Assembly: GCA_019749875.1 (NCBI GenBank)
Contig: JAIEPK010000020.1
Location: 1 to 45,145 of the forward strand
Length of the DNA: 45,145 nucleotides
DNA from: Candidatus Binatia bacterium
GTDB taxonomy: Bacteria; Desulfobacterota; Binatia; UBA12015
Reading direction: 5' to 3'
Notes under the pieces: generated by a model
Told to the model about the DNA's origin: nothing
The model's database searches: none
What the model saw: the letters and a program-made list of their open reading frames with translations, nothing else
Part shown: in pieces, positions 15,806-25,422 of the stretch
Position numbering within the stretch: the stretch's first letter is position 1
How the letters are laid out: each line of letters starts with the position of its first letter
Program-made: the position numbers and the translations under genes

Positions 15806-17044
15806 ATGGAGCGCATAGTTATCACGGGAATCGGGTGCGTGACTCCGATCGGAATAGGAATAGAGGCATTCTCGAATGCGTTAAGGGGGGGGGTGTCGGG
15901 AATAGGCCCGCTTACGCTGTGTGACCCGACGCCATACGAATGTCGTGTCGCTGCAGAAGTGCGAGATTTTGATCCTACACGATTCTTGGACCTTCGGGAG
16001 GCTAAGGCACTCCCTCGAGTGGCTCAGTTCGCTGTGGCGGCGTCGCGACTCGCGCTGGAGTCGGCCAAGCTTGACAAAGTACCGGACCCGACGCGCACTG
16101 GTATTGTGTTTGGCACGTCGTCGGGGCCGATCGACTATTTGTTCGAGCAGCAAAGTCTCTTCATCGAAAGAGGCGCTCGGAGGATGCACCCCTCCACGCC
16201 AATGTTTGCGCATAATGGAGTGATTGCGTCGGAGGCAGCTATCCAACTCGGTGTTCGCGGGAACGTGTTCACCGTGTCGAGTGCGTGCACGTCGGGAGCG
16301 GATGTAATCGGATTGGGAAGAATGATGATCGCTGGTGGTGGATCGGACGTGATGTTGCTTGGGGCGGCGGATGCTCCGATAACGCCACCACTGTTTGCGG
16401 CGTTCGATCGTTTGGGGATGATGCCAAGGGCGTACAACGATGATCCTGGTGCCGCTTGCCGCCCGTTTGATGTTGCGCGCGAGGGGATGGTGTTGGGCGA
16501 GGGTGCCGTGGTGTTTGTGGTTGAGCGCGAGTTGCATGCGCGCAGGCGCGGGGTTGAGATCCTAGCTGAGATCGCGGGCTATGGAGCTACGTGCGATGCG
16601 TCGTCGCATTTTCGGCAAGAAGCGTCAGGGGAGGATGCGTCGCGGGCGGTGAGGATCGCACTGGATATGGCCGCGATCTCATCCAAGGATCTTGATTATG
16701 TCAGCGCTCATGGAACTGGGACTCGGGAGAATGACCCTTTTGAGACGAGAGTGCTGCGCCGAGTGCTGGAACGGGAGTGTGGGCGAGTCTTGGTCGGTGC
16801 ATCGAAGTCGCAGTTCGGGCATACGCTAGGTGCCTCGGGAGCGCTTGAGGCCGCGGCTGTCATTGCGGGTATGAGGGATGGGTATGCCCCGGCTAACATC
16901 AGTCTGCAAGCAGTGGATCCAGAATGCGATCTGGCCCATGTGGCGCGCGACGTGAGGGTTTGCGAGATGCGCGCGGCGCTATCGACGAACTTTGGGTTCG
17001 GGTCGCGTAACGCCGCTCTTGTGTTTCGAAAGATTGAGAACTGA
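15806..17044 (+). CDS. Beta-ketoacyl-ACP synthase, FabF type
   Basis: A 412-residue condensing enzyme of KAS II length. The Cys-His-His triad is complete: Cys161 in SSACTSG, His302 in SAHGTGT and His339 in KSQFGHTLGASG, with the GFGSRNAA loop near the end. It joins an acyl chain with malonyl-ACP. The substitution of the usual N-D/N-E context after GTGT (RENDPFE) still keeps the family pattern. There is no chain-length-factor partner and no acyltransferase domain, so malonyl-ACP must come from the host's FabD. It lies between the dehydratase and an ACP gene that starts one base after its stop, so KS and ACP are tightly coupled. GGCGGTGA gives a weak ribosome site. Codon use is of the island type. 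Confidence 0.92.
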   Translation: MERIVITGIGCVTPIGIGIEAFSNALRGGVSGIGPLTLCDPTPYECRVAAEVRDFDPTRFLDLREAKALPRVAQFAVAASRLALESAKLDKVPDPTRTGIVFGTSSGPIDYLFEQQSLFIERGARRMHPSTPMFAHNGVIASEAAIQLGVRGNVFTVSSACTSGADVIGLGRMMIAGGGSDVMLLGAADAPITPPLFAAFDRLGMMPRAYNDDPGAACRPFDVAREGMVLGEGAVVFVVERELHARRRGVEILAEIAGYGATCDASSHFRQEASGEDASRAVRIALDMAAISSKDLDYVSAHGTGTRENDPFETRVLRRVLERECGRVLVGASKSQFGHTLGASGALEAAAVIAGMRDGYAPANISLQAVDPECDLAHVARDVRVCEMRAALSTNFGFGSRNAALVFRKIEN

Positions 17045-17045
17045 G

Positions 17046-17303
17046 ATGGGTGAGGGAGCAGATATTGAAGCTGTAGTCGTAAGAGCCTTGTCGGTGGAGC
17101 TTAAGGTGTCTGAGGACGCGATACGGACGATGGCGTCGCTAAAAGATGGATGTCGCATGGATTCCATTTCGGCGGCGAACGTTGCGTTTGCGCTTGAGGA
17201 GGAACTTGGAATTGAGATTGAGATCGAGAAGGGGGACGCGTTTGATTCGCTGGGTGACATTGTTGCACTTGTGACGCGTTGTGTGGCCGGCAAGGCTAAC
17301 TGA
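17046..17303 (+). CDS. Acyl carrier protein
   Basis: An 85-residue acidic helical protein. The phosphopantetheine attachment is Ser40 in RMDSISAANVAFALEEELG, with the usual DS-hydrophobic motif and the following helix II rich in Glu. The length and the last helix (DSLGDIVALVTRC) fit a free-standing type II ACP. It carries the growing chain for the neighbouring ketosynthase and dehydratase. The ATG at 17046 is one base after the ketosynthase stop; a longer in-frame start inside that gene at 16992 is not likely. No phosphopantetheinyl transferase gene was found in the window, so the host enzyme must modify it. Confidence 0.9.
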   Translation: MGEGADIEAVVVRALSVELKVSEDAIRTMASLKDGCRMDSISAANVAFALEEELGIEIEIEKGDAFDSLGDIVALVTRCVAGKAN

Positions 17304-17314
17304 GGACAACGATC

Positions 17315-17965
17315 GTGGTGTCGGCGGCAGCGGGTGTGGTTGACGGCCTGGTTGGGCTCTTGGCGCGACGGGTGCGCGTATGCGGCTTGGCGGAGGCCGA
17401 AGAGGCTTTGGTCGCACTTCGCGAGCAGGAGCGGGGGCGGCGAGTGCTTTACTATCATTGGATAGAGGACGTGCTCCCGCGATTGGTTTTGGCGCGTCGT
17501 GTTGGTTGGCATCTAGGGGCGGATGTCGGGTTTGTTTGCGACGACACCTTCTTCGGTCAGGTCGGAGCAAGAATCGTGACCTCCATGGGGGGGCGTCCGA
17601 TGTTGTTTCGTGCTAGCCAAGGAGTTGTTGGGATCAACGATTTGCGGGCTTTGCTCCGGGAGCCGGCACCGATCAATATTGCCGCGGACGGCCGCGGGCC
17701 GTATGGTCGCGTGCATCCCGGGCTTGTGGGTGTGGTGCGCGGGAGAGGGGCCGTTGCGATTGCTGTGGCGGTCGTGGCTAGACCTTACCTTGGGGCGCTT
17801 GGAACGAAACGCTTCTCAGTGCCATTGCCTGGAAGTGCGCTCGCCATAGGCGTTGATAAGGCGGCTGGTTTGGATGGTCTGGATGACCGGGCAGCAGTTA
17901 GGGCCCTGGAGGCTGGCTTGCGTAATGCGCGCGCGATCGCGTGTCAATTACTTGCTGACGCTTAG
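17315..17965 (+). CDS. DUF374-like lysophospholipid acyltransferase family protein
   Basis: A 216-residue protein. The segment INDLRALLREPAPINIAADG continuing RGPYGRVHPG and ending in AIAVAVVARP and SVPLP matches the C-terminal half of DUF374 proteins (LPLAT superfamily, pattern ..DG.RGP...V.PG....AR..G..I.PVAV). An early HWIED with His48 may be the counterpart of the catalytic His in the FWHG segment of that family, and DDTFFGQVGARI follows. It would transfer the finished acyl chain to a lipid or sugar acceptor, as the LPLAT proteins of aryl-polyene loci are thought to do. The GTG at 17315 has TGAGGA 8 bases before it and lies 11 bases after the ACP stop. The family call is from motif reading and moderately sure. 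Confidence 0.65.
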   Translation: MVSAAAGVVDGLVGLLARRVRVCGLAEAEEALVALREQERGRRVLYYHWIEDVLPRLVLARRVGWHLGADVGFVCDDTFFGQVGARIVTSMGGRPMLFRASQGVVGINDLRALLREPAPINIAADGRGPYGRVHPGLVGVVRGRGAVAIAVAVVARPYLGALGTKRFSVPLPGSALAIGVDKAAGLDGLDDRAAVRALEAGLRNARAIACQLLADA

Positions 17966-18043
17966 GTCGCTTGCGGGAGAGTCATGACTCGGGGGCACGT
18001 ACATAGCGCCCTGCGCGGCGCGGGGCCGGAGATAGCCCGAAGG

Positions 18044-18073
18044 CTTTGGTGTTGCGAGCTTTGGTGTTGCGAG
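18044..18073 (+). repeat. Tandem duplication of a 15-bp unit
   Basis: CTTTGGTGTTGCGAG occurs twice in direct succession without any spacer, 79 bases after the acyltransferase stop. It suggests slippage or a duplication in non-coding DNA. Confidence 0.85.
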
Positions 18074-19205
18074 TCGATGGGCACCGCATCGGCCATCGTT
18101 GGCGGCGGTACTTGCCGCACCTCATCGCGGTCGCTGGCGGCAGTTCCCGCATCGAGGCGAAGTCACGGGCCGACGCGACGGCATGGGCGCACGGTCCGTT
18201 GGTCTCGGCGCTGTGGTGCTTGGCCCGCCGAGGTGGTGTACTGTTTTGGTGCAGACGACCATCTCTTCTGCGCGCTTTCGTTTCCCATGGTGGAGCGAAA
18301 AGCGCGGACGCGGCGTGGCCCGTCCCTCGATCAGCGATCGGCGGTTCATCGAGTGCAGTGCTGCGTTTGGCTCTACACCGCGCACCTTTGCTGTGGCGCT
18401 GAAGGCGATGGGGGCTTGGTCCGAGTGGCCTGTTGGCGGGCGCGAATGAAGTCCCCCAGGCTGGAGCCGACCACGTGGGCTTATCGCGCGCGCCCGTCCC
18501 GCACCGGCTTCGGCAGCCGGCAGCGGTATATCGGCCCATGGCCCATTGCAGCTCTTCGTTGTTCATCAGTGCCCCACGTACTGGAGCCGCGCTGCCTGGC
18601 CCAGCGCCTTCTTGATCACTGGGCCGGGGCAGATCCGTCAGCGACTGGTGCTTGCCCGGTGGAGCGCCGCTCTCGGCGGGCGCCCGCCACCGGGGCTGCT
18701 CGGGTGGTGGTGCCTCCGTCCATCTTAGCTATTCAACTGGAAGTTGTGGCGGAGGCTCGCGCATCATCGGCGATCCGTTTGATCGCCAAGGGCTCGGTCG
18801 CGATCTGCGCGCCTTATTCAGGTCCGGGAAGTGTCCCTCTAGGGGGAGAGTCGCTCGACCCGACGCTCGAACAACTGATGGGGACTTGCGAAGGAGGCGA
18901 GCGTGGCCCCCTCGCTGCTCATGTCGAGAAAGAAGCCAAACCGGACCTTATCCTCAAGGAGCTCGGGCATTTTGCGCTCCGTGGCGCACAGTGTACACGC
19001 GACCGGAAGCCGGCACTTAGAGGGGCGCTGGGGCAGAACGAGCTAGCGGCCTCGGTCCTACTGCGTCCGGTCGAAGACTCGCGAAAGCTGCTCTGGCCAA
19101 ACATCCGTGATCGCGTTGTCCAGGAGGAGCCGCTCGGCGAGCGCCATGGCGGTCTCCATCTCCGCTGATGACCCATCGCGCCGCGCATCGCGATCGCGGG
19201 CAGCG

Positions 19206-19238
19206 TTGACCAGGGGATGTCAATTGCGACATGTCGCA
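19206..19238. promoter_or_regulatory. Inverted repeats upstream of the sensor kinase
   Basis: TTGAC-N8-GTCAA (19206-19223) is directly followed by the perfect 14-bp palindrome TGCGACATGTCGCA (19225-19238). They lie 67-99 bases before the kinase ATG. Two adjacent symmetric sites suggest binding of a dimeric regulator; which one is unknown. Confidence 0.45.
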
Positions 19239-19304
19239 TTAGTCATAAACCGAGCTACGGTCCGTAACAGCGATAGCGTGTTATCGGCCTTTTAGGCAAC
19301 GCAG

Positions 19305-20690
19305 ATGGAGTGCACGCGAGCCGGCGACGCCATTCGTGAAGCAGTCGATCGTCGACGGGAGTTCGTTCAGGGGCTTGGCGTACGAGCGGGAATCACGCTC
19401 GCGCTCGGGTTTGGTGTAGTAGGATTCTGGGCTCTCGGTACTATTCCCTCTTATAATACGCTCGCACTGGCCGTAATCTTAGGCCTATGGGCCAGTGTGA
19501 ATGTTGTGTATTGGAAGATTGGTGCGATGCGGGGGTTTCCAACGCGAGACTTCGCTGTGCACCAGATATGTGATGTTGTTATTAGCACGGTAGCAATTCA
19601 TTATGCTGGCGGAGTTAGTATGCCGTATTGCGCAATGGCATACTCGCCCCCAGTCCTATTTGCGGCGCTCAACGATTCGCGGCGGGTGGCGCTACTATTG
19701 GGGGGGGTGTCGATCGCAAGCCTGACGTGTCTCGTTATGCTTGAGCAAGGAGGGGGCGTTCCTTCGTTCGGTATGATTTGGGGCTACGTGCTCCCCGGGC
19801 AGGTTCAAGTGGTCGTATTGGTTGTGGGGGCGGTTTATCTTTTGACGCTAGCATGGGTCGCGGGGACATTGGGGGATGAGCTAAAACTCGCAAATGTCCA
19901 TCTCGAGGATGCGGGCTTGCGACTTCAGGCTCAGAACCGCGACCTTGAGCGTCGCGTTGGCGAGCGTACGGCAAAGTTGGCCCGCGCAACGCAAGAGATC
20001 GAGGATCTCGTCCACATCGTCTCGCATGACCTCAAGAACGTCGCGGTTGCCGTCACCGAGACCGCGCGTAAGCTCGTCGCGCGCGAGAGCGGAAACCTTT
20101 CGGAGCGAGGTCGATCGTACGCCGACAACGTGCTCGAGGACGGCCGTACGATGTCGCGAATGCTGGAGGACTTGCTCTTGTTGTTCCGGCACACGGAGGG
20201 TGCCGGTGCGCGCGCCGAGTGGGTGGACGTCGATGCTGTCGTCAGGCAGTCGCTCAGGCAGCTCCAGTACCAGGTCGAGGCGAAGCGCATCGAGGTGTCG
20301 GTGGGGCCGTTGCCGTCGGTCTTTGCGGACACGCAGAAGATGCGCCATATCTTCGACAACCTGCTGAACAATGCCTGCAAGTACGTGGGAGACAAGAAGC
20401 CCGCGAGGATCGAAGTCGGTGGGGAGGCGAACGGAACGACGGTGAAGTTCTTCGTCCGGGACAACGGCGTCGGTATGGACGAGCGCCAGCGGGCGAGGAT
20501 TTTCCAGCTGTATCATCGTGGGCCGGCTCAGGAGGTGGAGGGGGCGGTGCAGGAGGGACACGGCGTTGGCCTGGCGATCGTCAAGCGCATCGTGGAGCGC
20601 TACGGTGGCACGATCGGTGTCAAGAGCGCGGCTCGCGAGGGGACGACCTTCGAGGTCACTCTGCCGCGTGGTGACGGTACGGTTGCGTGA
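19305..20690 (+). CDS. Membrane sensor histidine kinase
   Basis: A 461-residue kinase. Residues 25-190 form about six hydrophobic helices (for example ITLALGFGVVGFWALG and VQVVVLVVGAVYLLTLAWVA), an integral membrane sensor with no large extracytoplasmic domain. A coiled coil at about 195-235 leads to the phospho-acceptor His241 in HIVSHDLKN, the N box NLLNNACKY, the G1 box DNGVGM and the G2 box GHGVGLAIV, so catalysis should be intact. The first ~200 codons have the low-GC style of the island and the rest the GC-rich backbone style, as if the sensor half was exchanged. Its GTGA overlap with the next gene couples it to a receiver-kinase protein. The ATG at 19305 has only a weak ribosome site. 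Confidence 0.9.
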   Translation: MECTRAGDAIREAVDRRREFVQGLGVRAGITLALGFGVVGFWALGTIPSYNTLALAVILGLWASVNVVYWKIGAMRGFPTRDFAVHQICDVVISTVAIHYAGGVSMPYCAMAYSPPVLFAALNDSRRVALLLGGVSIASLTCLVMLEQGGGVPSFGMIWGYVLPGQVQVVVLVVGAVYLLTLAWVAGTLGDELKLANVHLEDAGLRLQAQNRDLERRVGERTAKLARATQEIEDLVHIVSHDLKNVAVAVTETARKLVARESGNLSERGRSYADNVLEDGRTMSRMLEDLLLLFRHTEGAGARAEWVDVDAVVRQSLRQLQYQVEAKRIEVSVGPLPSVFADTQKMRHIFDNLLNNACKYVGDKKPARIEVGGEANGTTVKFFVRDNGVGMDERQRARIFQLYHRGPAQEVEGAVQEGHGVGLAIVKRIVERYGGTIGVKSAAREGTTFEVTLPRGDGTVA

Positions 20691-21796
20691 GCGCGAGCGC
20701 GACGCGGCCCATCGAAATCCTCGTCGTCGAGGACAATCCGCGCCATTCCGCGCTGATCAAGGACGAGCTGGAGATCGAGGTTCCGACGGCGTCGGTGACG
20801 ATCGCGCCGAGCGTGAGCGCCGCCTTCGAGGCGTTGAGCGCTCGCGCGTATGACCTCGTGCTCCTGGATTTCAGGCTGCCCGACGGGGACGGCCTGGAGA
20901 TCCTCACGCAGATGAAGGCCGATGCTCGACGGGAACCGGTAGTGTTCGTCACCACGAGCTCGTCGACACCGACGGCAGTGGCGGCAATGAAGATCGGTGC
21001 TGAGGATTATGTCGTCAAGGAAGAGGGATACCTCGAAGTCCTGCCGTTCGTCGTCAACGAAGTTCTCGAGCGAGCGCGACTGAAGGCGGAGCGCGTCGAG
21101 ATGGAGAAGAAGGCGGCCAGAGCGGACCGCCTGTCGTCCTTGAACAACTTGATGGCCAGCATCGCGCACAACCTGAACAACCCGCTGACGACCGTCCGAA
21201 CCTTTCTCGAGCTGTTGCCGGCGCGATACGACACGGACCTGGAGTTCCGAACCGGATATTACAAGCTCGTCCTGGAGGCTGCTGAGCGGATCGGCCTGCT
21301 GATCTCGAACATGATGAGAGCCGTCACCGTGCCGTCGGAGGGCATCGACCCGCCATGGTCCGTGCGCGACCTGATGCTGGAGCTGCAGATGTACGCGGCA
21401 CCGTCGCTGCGAGACCGTCAGCTGCATCTGGAGATCGACTACGCAGCGGACGTTCCGGAGCTGACGGCGCCGCGCGAATCGCTCAAGCAGGCGCTCATCG
21501 TGCTCGTCGACAATGCGGTGGCGTTTTCGCCGATGGGCGGCAAGATCCGCCTGTCGTGCCGCGCGACGGGGGACGACGTCGTACGCGTCGTCTTCGAGGT
21601 GACGGACGAGGGGCCCGGGGTCCCGATGGCGGATCGAAGCAAGATCTTCGACGCGTTCTACACGACGCGTACCGGGGGCAACGGAATCGGTCTGTTCGTC
21701 GCGCAGAACGTCGCGCGCGCGCAAGGGGGAGTGCTCGAGGTCGGTGACAACACGCCGTGCGGAGCCGCGTTCTCGATCACGCTACCCGTCTCGTGA
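20687..21796 (+). CDS. Receiver domain fused to a histidine kinase
   Basis: A 369-residue protein. An N-terminal receiver domain (residues 8-130) has Glu15/Asp16, the phospho-acceptor Asp61 in LLDFRLPDGDG, Thr89/90 and Lys111. A helical linker (VLERARLKAERVEMEKKAAR) joins a kinase core with His161 in SIAHNLNNPL, an N-box region ALIVLVDNAVAFSP, DEGPGVP and GGNGIGLFVAQNVARAQGG. The REC-HK order is that of an intermediate in a phosphorelay, receiving phosphate or control from the membrane kinase encoded just upstream (4-base GTGA overlap). Neither protein has a DNA-binding output, so the final response regulator must lie elsewhere. The last 15 bases overlap the end of the opposite BCCP gene. Confidence 0.9.
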   Translation: MSASATRPIEILVVEDNPRHSALIKDELEIEVPTASVTIAPSVSAAFEALSARAYDLVLLDFRLPDGDGLEILTQMKADARREPVVFVTTSSSTPTAVAAMKIGAEDYVVKEEGYLEVLPFVVNEVLERARLKAERVEMEKKAARADRLSSLNNLMASIAHNLNNPLTTVRTFLELLPARYDTDLEFRTGYYKLVLEAAERIGLLISNMMRAVTVPSEGIDPPWSVRDLMLELQMYAAPSLRDRQLHLEIDYAADVPELTAPRESLKQALIVLVDNAVAFSPMGGKIRLSCRATGDDVVRVVFEVTDEGPGVPMADRSKIFDAFYTTRTGGNGIGLFVAQNVARAQGGVLEVGDNTPCGAAFSITLPVS

Positions 21797-22293
21797 GGCG
21801 CCGTACTCGCACGTGGCGATCGGCTGGTCCTGCTCGACCGACGCACCGGCCTCGACGTGGACCGCGACGACCCGACCGTCGGCGGGGGCGAGGATCGGGG
21901 TTTCCATCTTCATCGCCTCGATGACCGCAAGCACGTCTCCGGCGAGAACGGCGTCACCAGCCCCGACGTTCAGCTTGAGAATCCGGCCGGGAACGGAGGC
22001 GCGCAGCACGGGCTCGTTCGTTTCGCCGGCGTGCGCACCGGGAACCGCAGCACCGGCCGTCAGGCGCTGAAAGGTCGACTCGCGTCCCTCGAGCACGACG
22101 CGGACGTCGCGCTCACCGACGCGCACCCAGGCGCGATGCACGCATCCGTCCATCGAGAAAACGATCTTCGACCCGTCGTGCTCGATGAGCTGGACCTCGC
22201 GTCGCACGCCGTCCACTTCGACCGCGCACGCCGCTCGATCGCCACGAATCGTGATGGCGACCGTCGCTCCGTCGCGACCCCGCAGGTGCAAGC

Positions 22294-22297
<4 letters not shown>
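21782..22297 (-). CDS. Biotin carboxyl carrier protein with BT-like domain (split alpha subunit)
   Basis: A 171-residue protein. The C-terminal half is a biotinyl domain with the biotinylated Lys130 in EAMKMETP, preceded by LRASVPGRILKLNVGAGDAV. The first ~75 residues (VAITIRGD, CAVEVDGVRREVQLIEHDG, HRAWVRVGERDVRVVLEG) are strand-rich and correspond to the BT linker domain that joins biotin carboxylase and BCCP in the fused alpha subunits of propionyl- and methylcrotonyl-CoA carboxylases. Its GTG start overlaps the stop of the biotin carboxylase gene (GTGA). The two together (504 + 171 residues) equal the normal fused length. It is the last gene of the leftward operon. Confidence 0.88.
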
Positions 22298-23808
<1,511 letters not shown>

Positions 23809-23813
23809 GGTCG

Positions 23814-25421
23814 CTACATGCGGTAGACGCCGGTCAGCGTCGCGGGAACGGGACTGTTGGCGGTCGACGCGAGAGCGAGGGCGAGTGCAGCGCGAGATTC
23901 GACCGGGTCGAGGATTCCGTCGTCCCACAGCCGCGCGCTCGAATGATACGGGCTGCCTTCGCGCTCGAACTGCTCGCGGATCGGGGTCTTGAAGGTCGTC
24001 GCCGCGGGAGTCTCGGCTTCGGAGTCCTCGCCGCGCGCCTGCTGGCGGACGGTCCACAGCGTGCTTGCCGCCTGCTCGCCGCCCATCACCGAGATGCGCG
24101 AGTTGGGCCACATGAAGAGGAAGCGCGGCTGATACGCTCGACCGCACATCGCGTAATTGCCCGCCCCGTGCGATGCGCCGATCACCAGCGTGATCTTCGG
24201 AACGGCGGCATTGGCGACGGCGTGGACCATCTTGGCGCCGTCCTTCGCGATGCCGCCGTGCTCGTACTGGCGGCCGACCATGAAGCCCGTGATGTTCTGC
24301 AGGAAGATCAACGGAATGCGCCGCGTGGTGCAGAGCTCGATGAAGTGCGTCGCCTTCAGGGCGGACTCCGAGAAGAGGACGCCGTTGTTTGCAATGACGC
24401 CGACCGTGTAGCCGAACAGCCGTGCGAATCCGGTCACCAGCGTCGGTCCGAAGCGCGGCTTGAACTCCGCGAACAAGGAGCCGTCGAAGAGCCGCGCGAT
24501 CACCTCGCGGACGTCGTAGGGCTGACGCGTGTCGCGAGGGACGATCCCGTACAGCTCCGCCGGATCGTATGCCGGATCCTCGGGAGCTGCCGCCGGTACG
24601 ATGGACGGCTCGGCACGCACGCCGAGGTTCTCGAAGATGGCTCGCGTGATCGCGAGCGCGTGCGCGTCGTTGCTCGCGAGGTGGTCTGCGACCCCGGAGA
24701 TGCGCGTGTGGACATCGCCGCCGCCGAGGTCCTCGGCGGACACGACCTCGCCGGTCGCGGCCTTCACGAGGGGCGGACCACCGAGAAAGATCGTTCCCTG
24801 CTTCGCGACGATCACCGCCTCGTCGGACATCGCCGGGACGTACGCGCCACCCGCGGTGCACGAGCCCATCACCACGGCGACCTGCGCGATCCCGGCGGCG
24901 GACATGCGCGCCTGGTTGTAGAAGATGCGGCCGAAGTGGTCGCGGTCGGGGAACACCTCCGCCTGCAAGGGCAGGAAGGCTCCGCCGGAATCCACCAGGT
25001 AGACGCACGGCAGACGGTTCTCGAACGCGACCTCTTGCGCGCGAAGATGTTTCTTGACGGTCATCGGGAAGTACGTCCCGCCCTTCACCGTCGCGTCGTT
25101 CGCCACGATCATCGCCTCTCGCCCTTGGATCCGACCGATCCCGGTCACGATCCCGGCACCGGGCGCGTCGCCGTCGTACATGCCGTGCGCGGCGAGGGCG
25201 CCGAGCTCGAGAAACGGGCTCTCGGGGTCGAGCAGGGCGTCGATGCGATCGCGGACGAGAAGCTTGCCGCGCGAGGTGTGACGCTCGCGCGCCTCCTGCG
25301 ATCCGCCGAGCCTCACCTTCGCGAGCGCCTCCCGCAGCTCGGCTGCAAGTGCACGATGGTGCGCGGCGTTCTCGCGGAAGGCGTCGCTCGTCGTACGGAG
25401 CTTGGACGTCAGGCGTTCCAC
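23814..25421 (-). CDS. Acyl-CoA carboxylase, carboxyltransferase (beta) subunit
   Basis: A 535-residue carboxyltransferase with two crotonase-like halves. Markers include [70 protein letters not shown] and, in the second half, [40 protein letters not shown]. These are close to the methylcrotonyl-CoA carboxylase beta subunit; the [20 protein letters not shown] stretch is typical of MCC and geranyl-CoA carboxylase rather than propionyl-CoA carboxylase. Together with the split alpha subunit it would act in leucine or isoprenoid breakdown, but substrate choice is inference. It starts at GTG 25421, one base after the stop of the upstream acyltransferase gene. Confidence 0.92.
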   Translation of the reverse strand: MERLTSKLRTTSDAFRENAAHHRALAAELREALAKVRLGGSQEARERHTSRGKLLVRDRIDALLDPESPFLELGALAAHGMYDGDAPGAGIVTGIGRIQGREAMIVANDATVKGGTYFPMTVKKHLRAQEVAFENRLPCVYLVDSGGAFLPLQAEVFPDRDHFGRIFYNQARMSAAGIAQVAVVMGSCTAGGAYVPAMSDEAVIVAKQGTIFLGGPPLVKAATGEVVSAEDLGGGDVHTRISGVADHLASNDAHALAITRAIFENLGVRAEPSIVPAAAPEDPAYDPAELYGIVPRDTRQPYDVREVIARLFDGSLFAEFKPRFGPTLVTGFARLFGYTVGVIANNGVLFSESALKATHFIELCTTRRIPLIFLQNITGFMVGRQYEHGGIAKDGAKMVHAVANAAVPKITLVIGASHGAGNYAMCGRAYQPRFLFMWPNSRISVMGGEQAASTLWTVRQQARGEDSEAETPAATTFKTPIREQFEREGSPYHSSARLWDDGILDPVESRAALALALASTANSPVPATLTGVYRM

Positions 25422-25422
25422 G

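Larger units (their letters stand above)
17966..19304. other. Long segment without a convincing gene
   Basis: This 1.3-kb stretch between the acyltransferase and the kinase has several open frames on both strands (one of 394 codons on the plus strand from 17984), but none has a ribosome site, a family motif or a believable amino-acid mix; they are rich in Arg, Ser, Cys and Trp. It holds a 15-bp tandem duplication at 18044 and inverted repeats at 19206-19238 near its right end. It is most likely decayed DNA, perhaps the remains of further island genes or of a mobile element, plus the regulatory region of the kinase. Confidence 0.55.
11777..19900. other. Low-GC island with acyl-chain synthesis and export genes
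   Basis: From the end of mtnA to about 19900 the sequence is much less GC-rich than its flanks: bases 13441-13500 count 25 G/C of 60, whereas bases 24421-24480 in the backbone count 39 of 60. Codons ending in A or T, including TTA, ATA and CTA, become common. The island covers the MMPL exporter, dehydratase, ketosynthase, ACP, acyltransferase, a gene-poor segment and the sensor half of a kinase. No integrase, transposase, tRNA or flanking repeat was recognised. Horizontal acquisition is inferred from composition only. Confidence 0.6.

Noticed and set aside
14457-17965. Complete polyunsaturated fatty acid synthase (pfa) cluster
   Set aside because: Only the PfaC-like dehydratase is present as a separate protein; there is no multidomain PfaA, tandem ACP array, PfaB acyltransferase or PfaD enoyl reductase.
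17984-19168. 394-codon plus-strand frame after the acyltransferase gene
   Set aside because: No ribosome site, no recognisable domain and an odd amino-acid mix rich in Arg, Cys, Ser and Trp; treated as non-coding or decayed.
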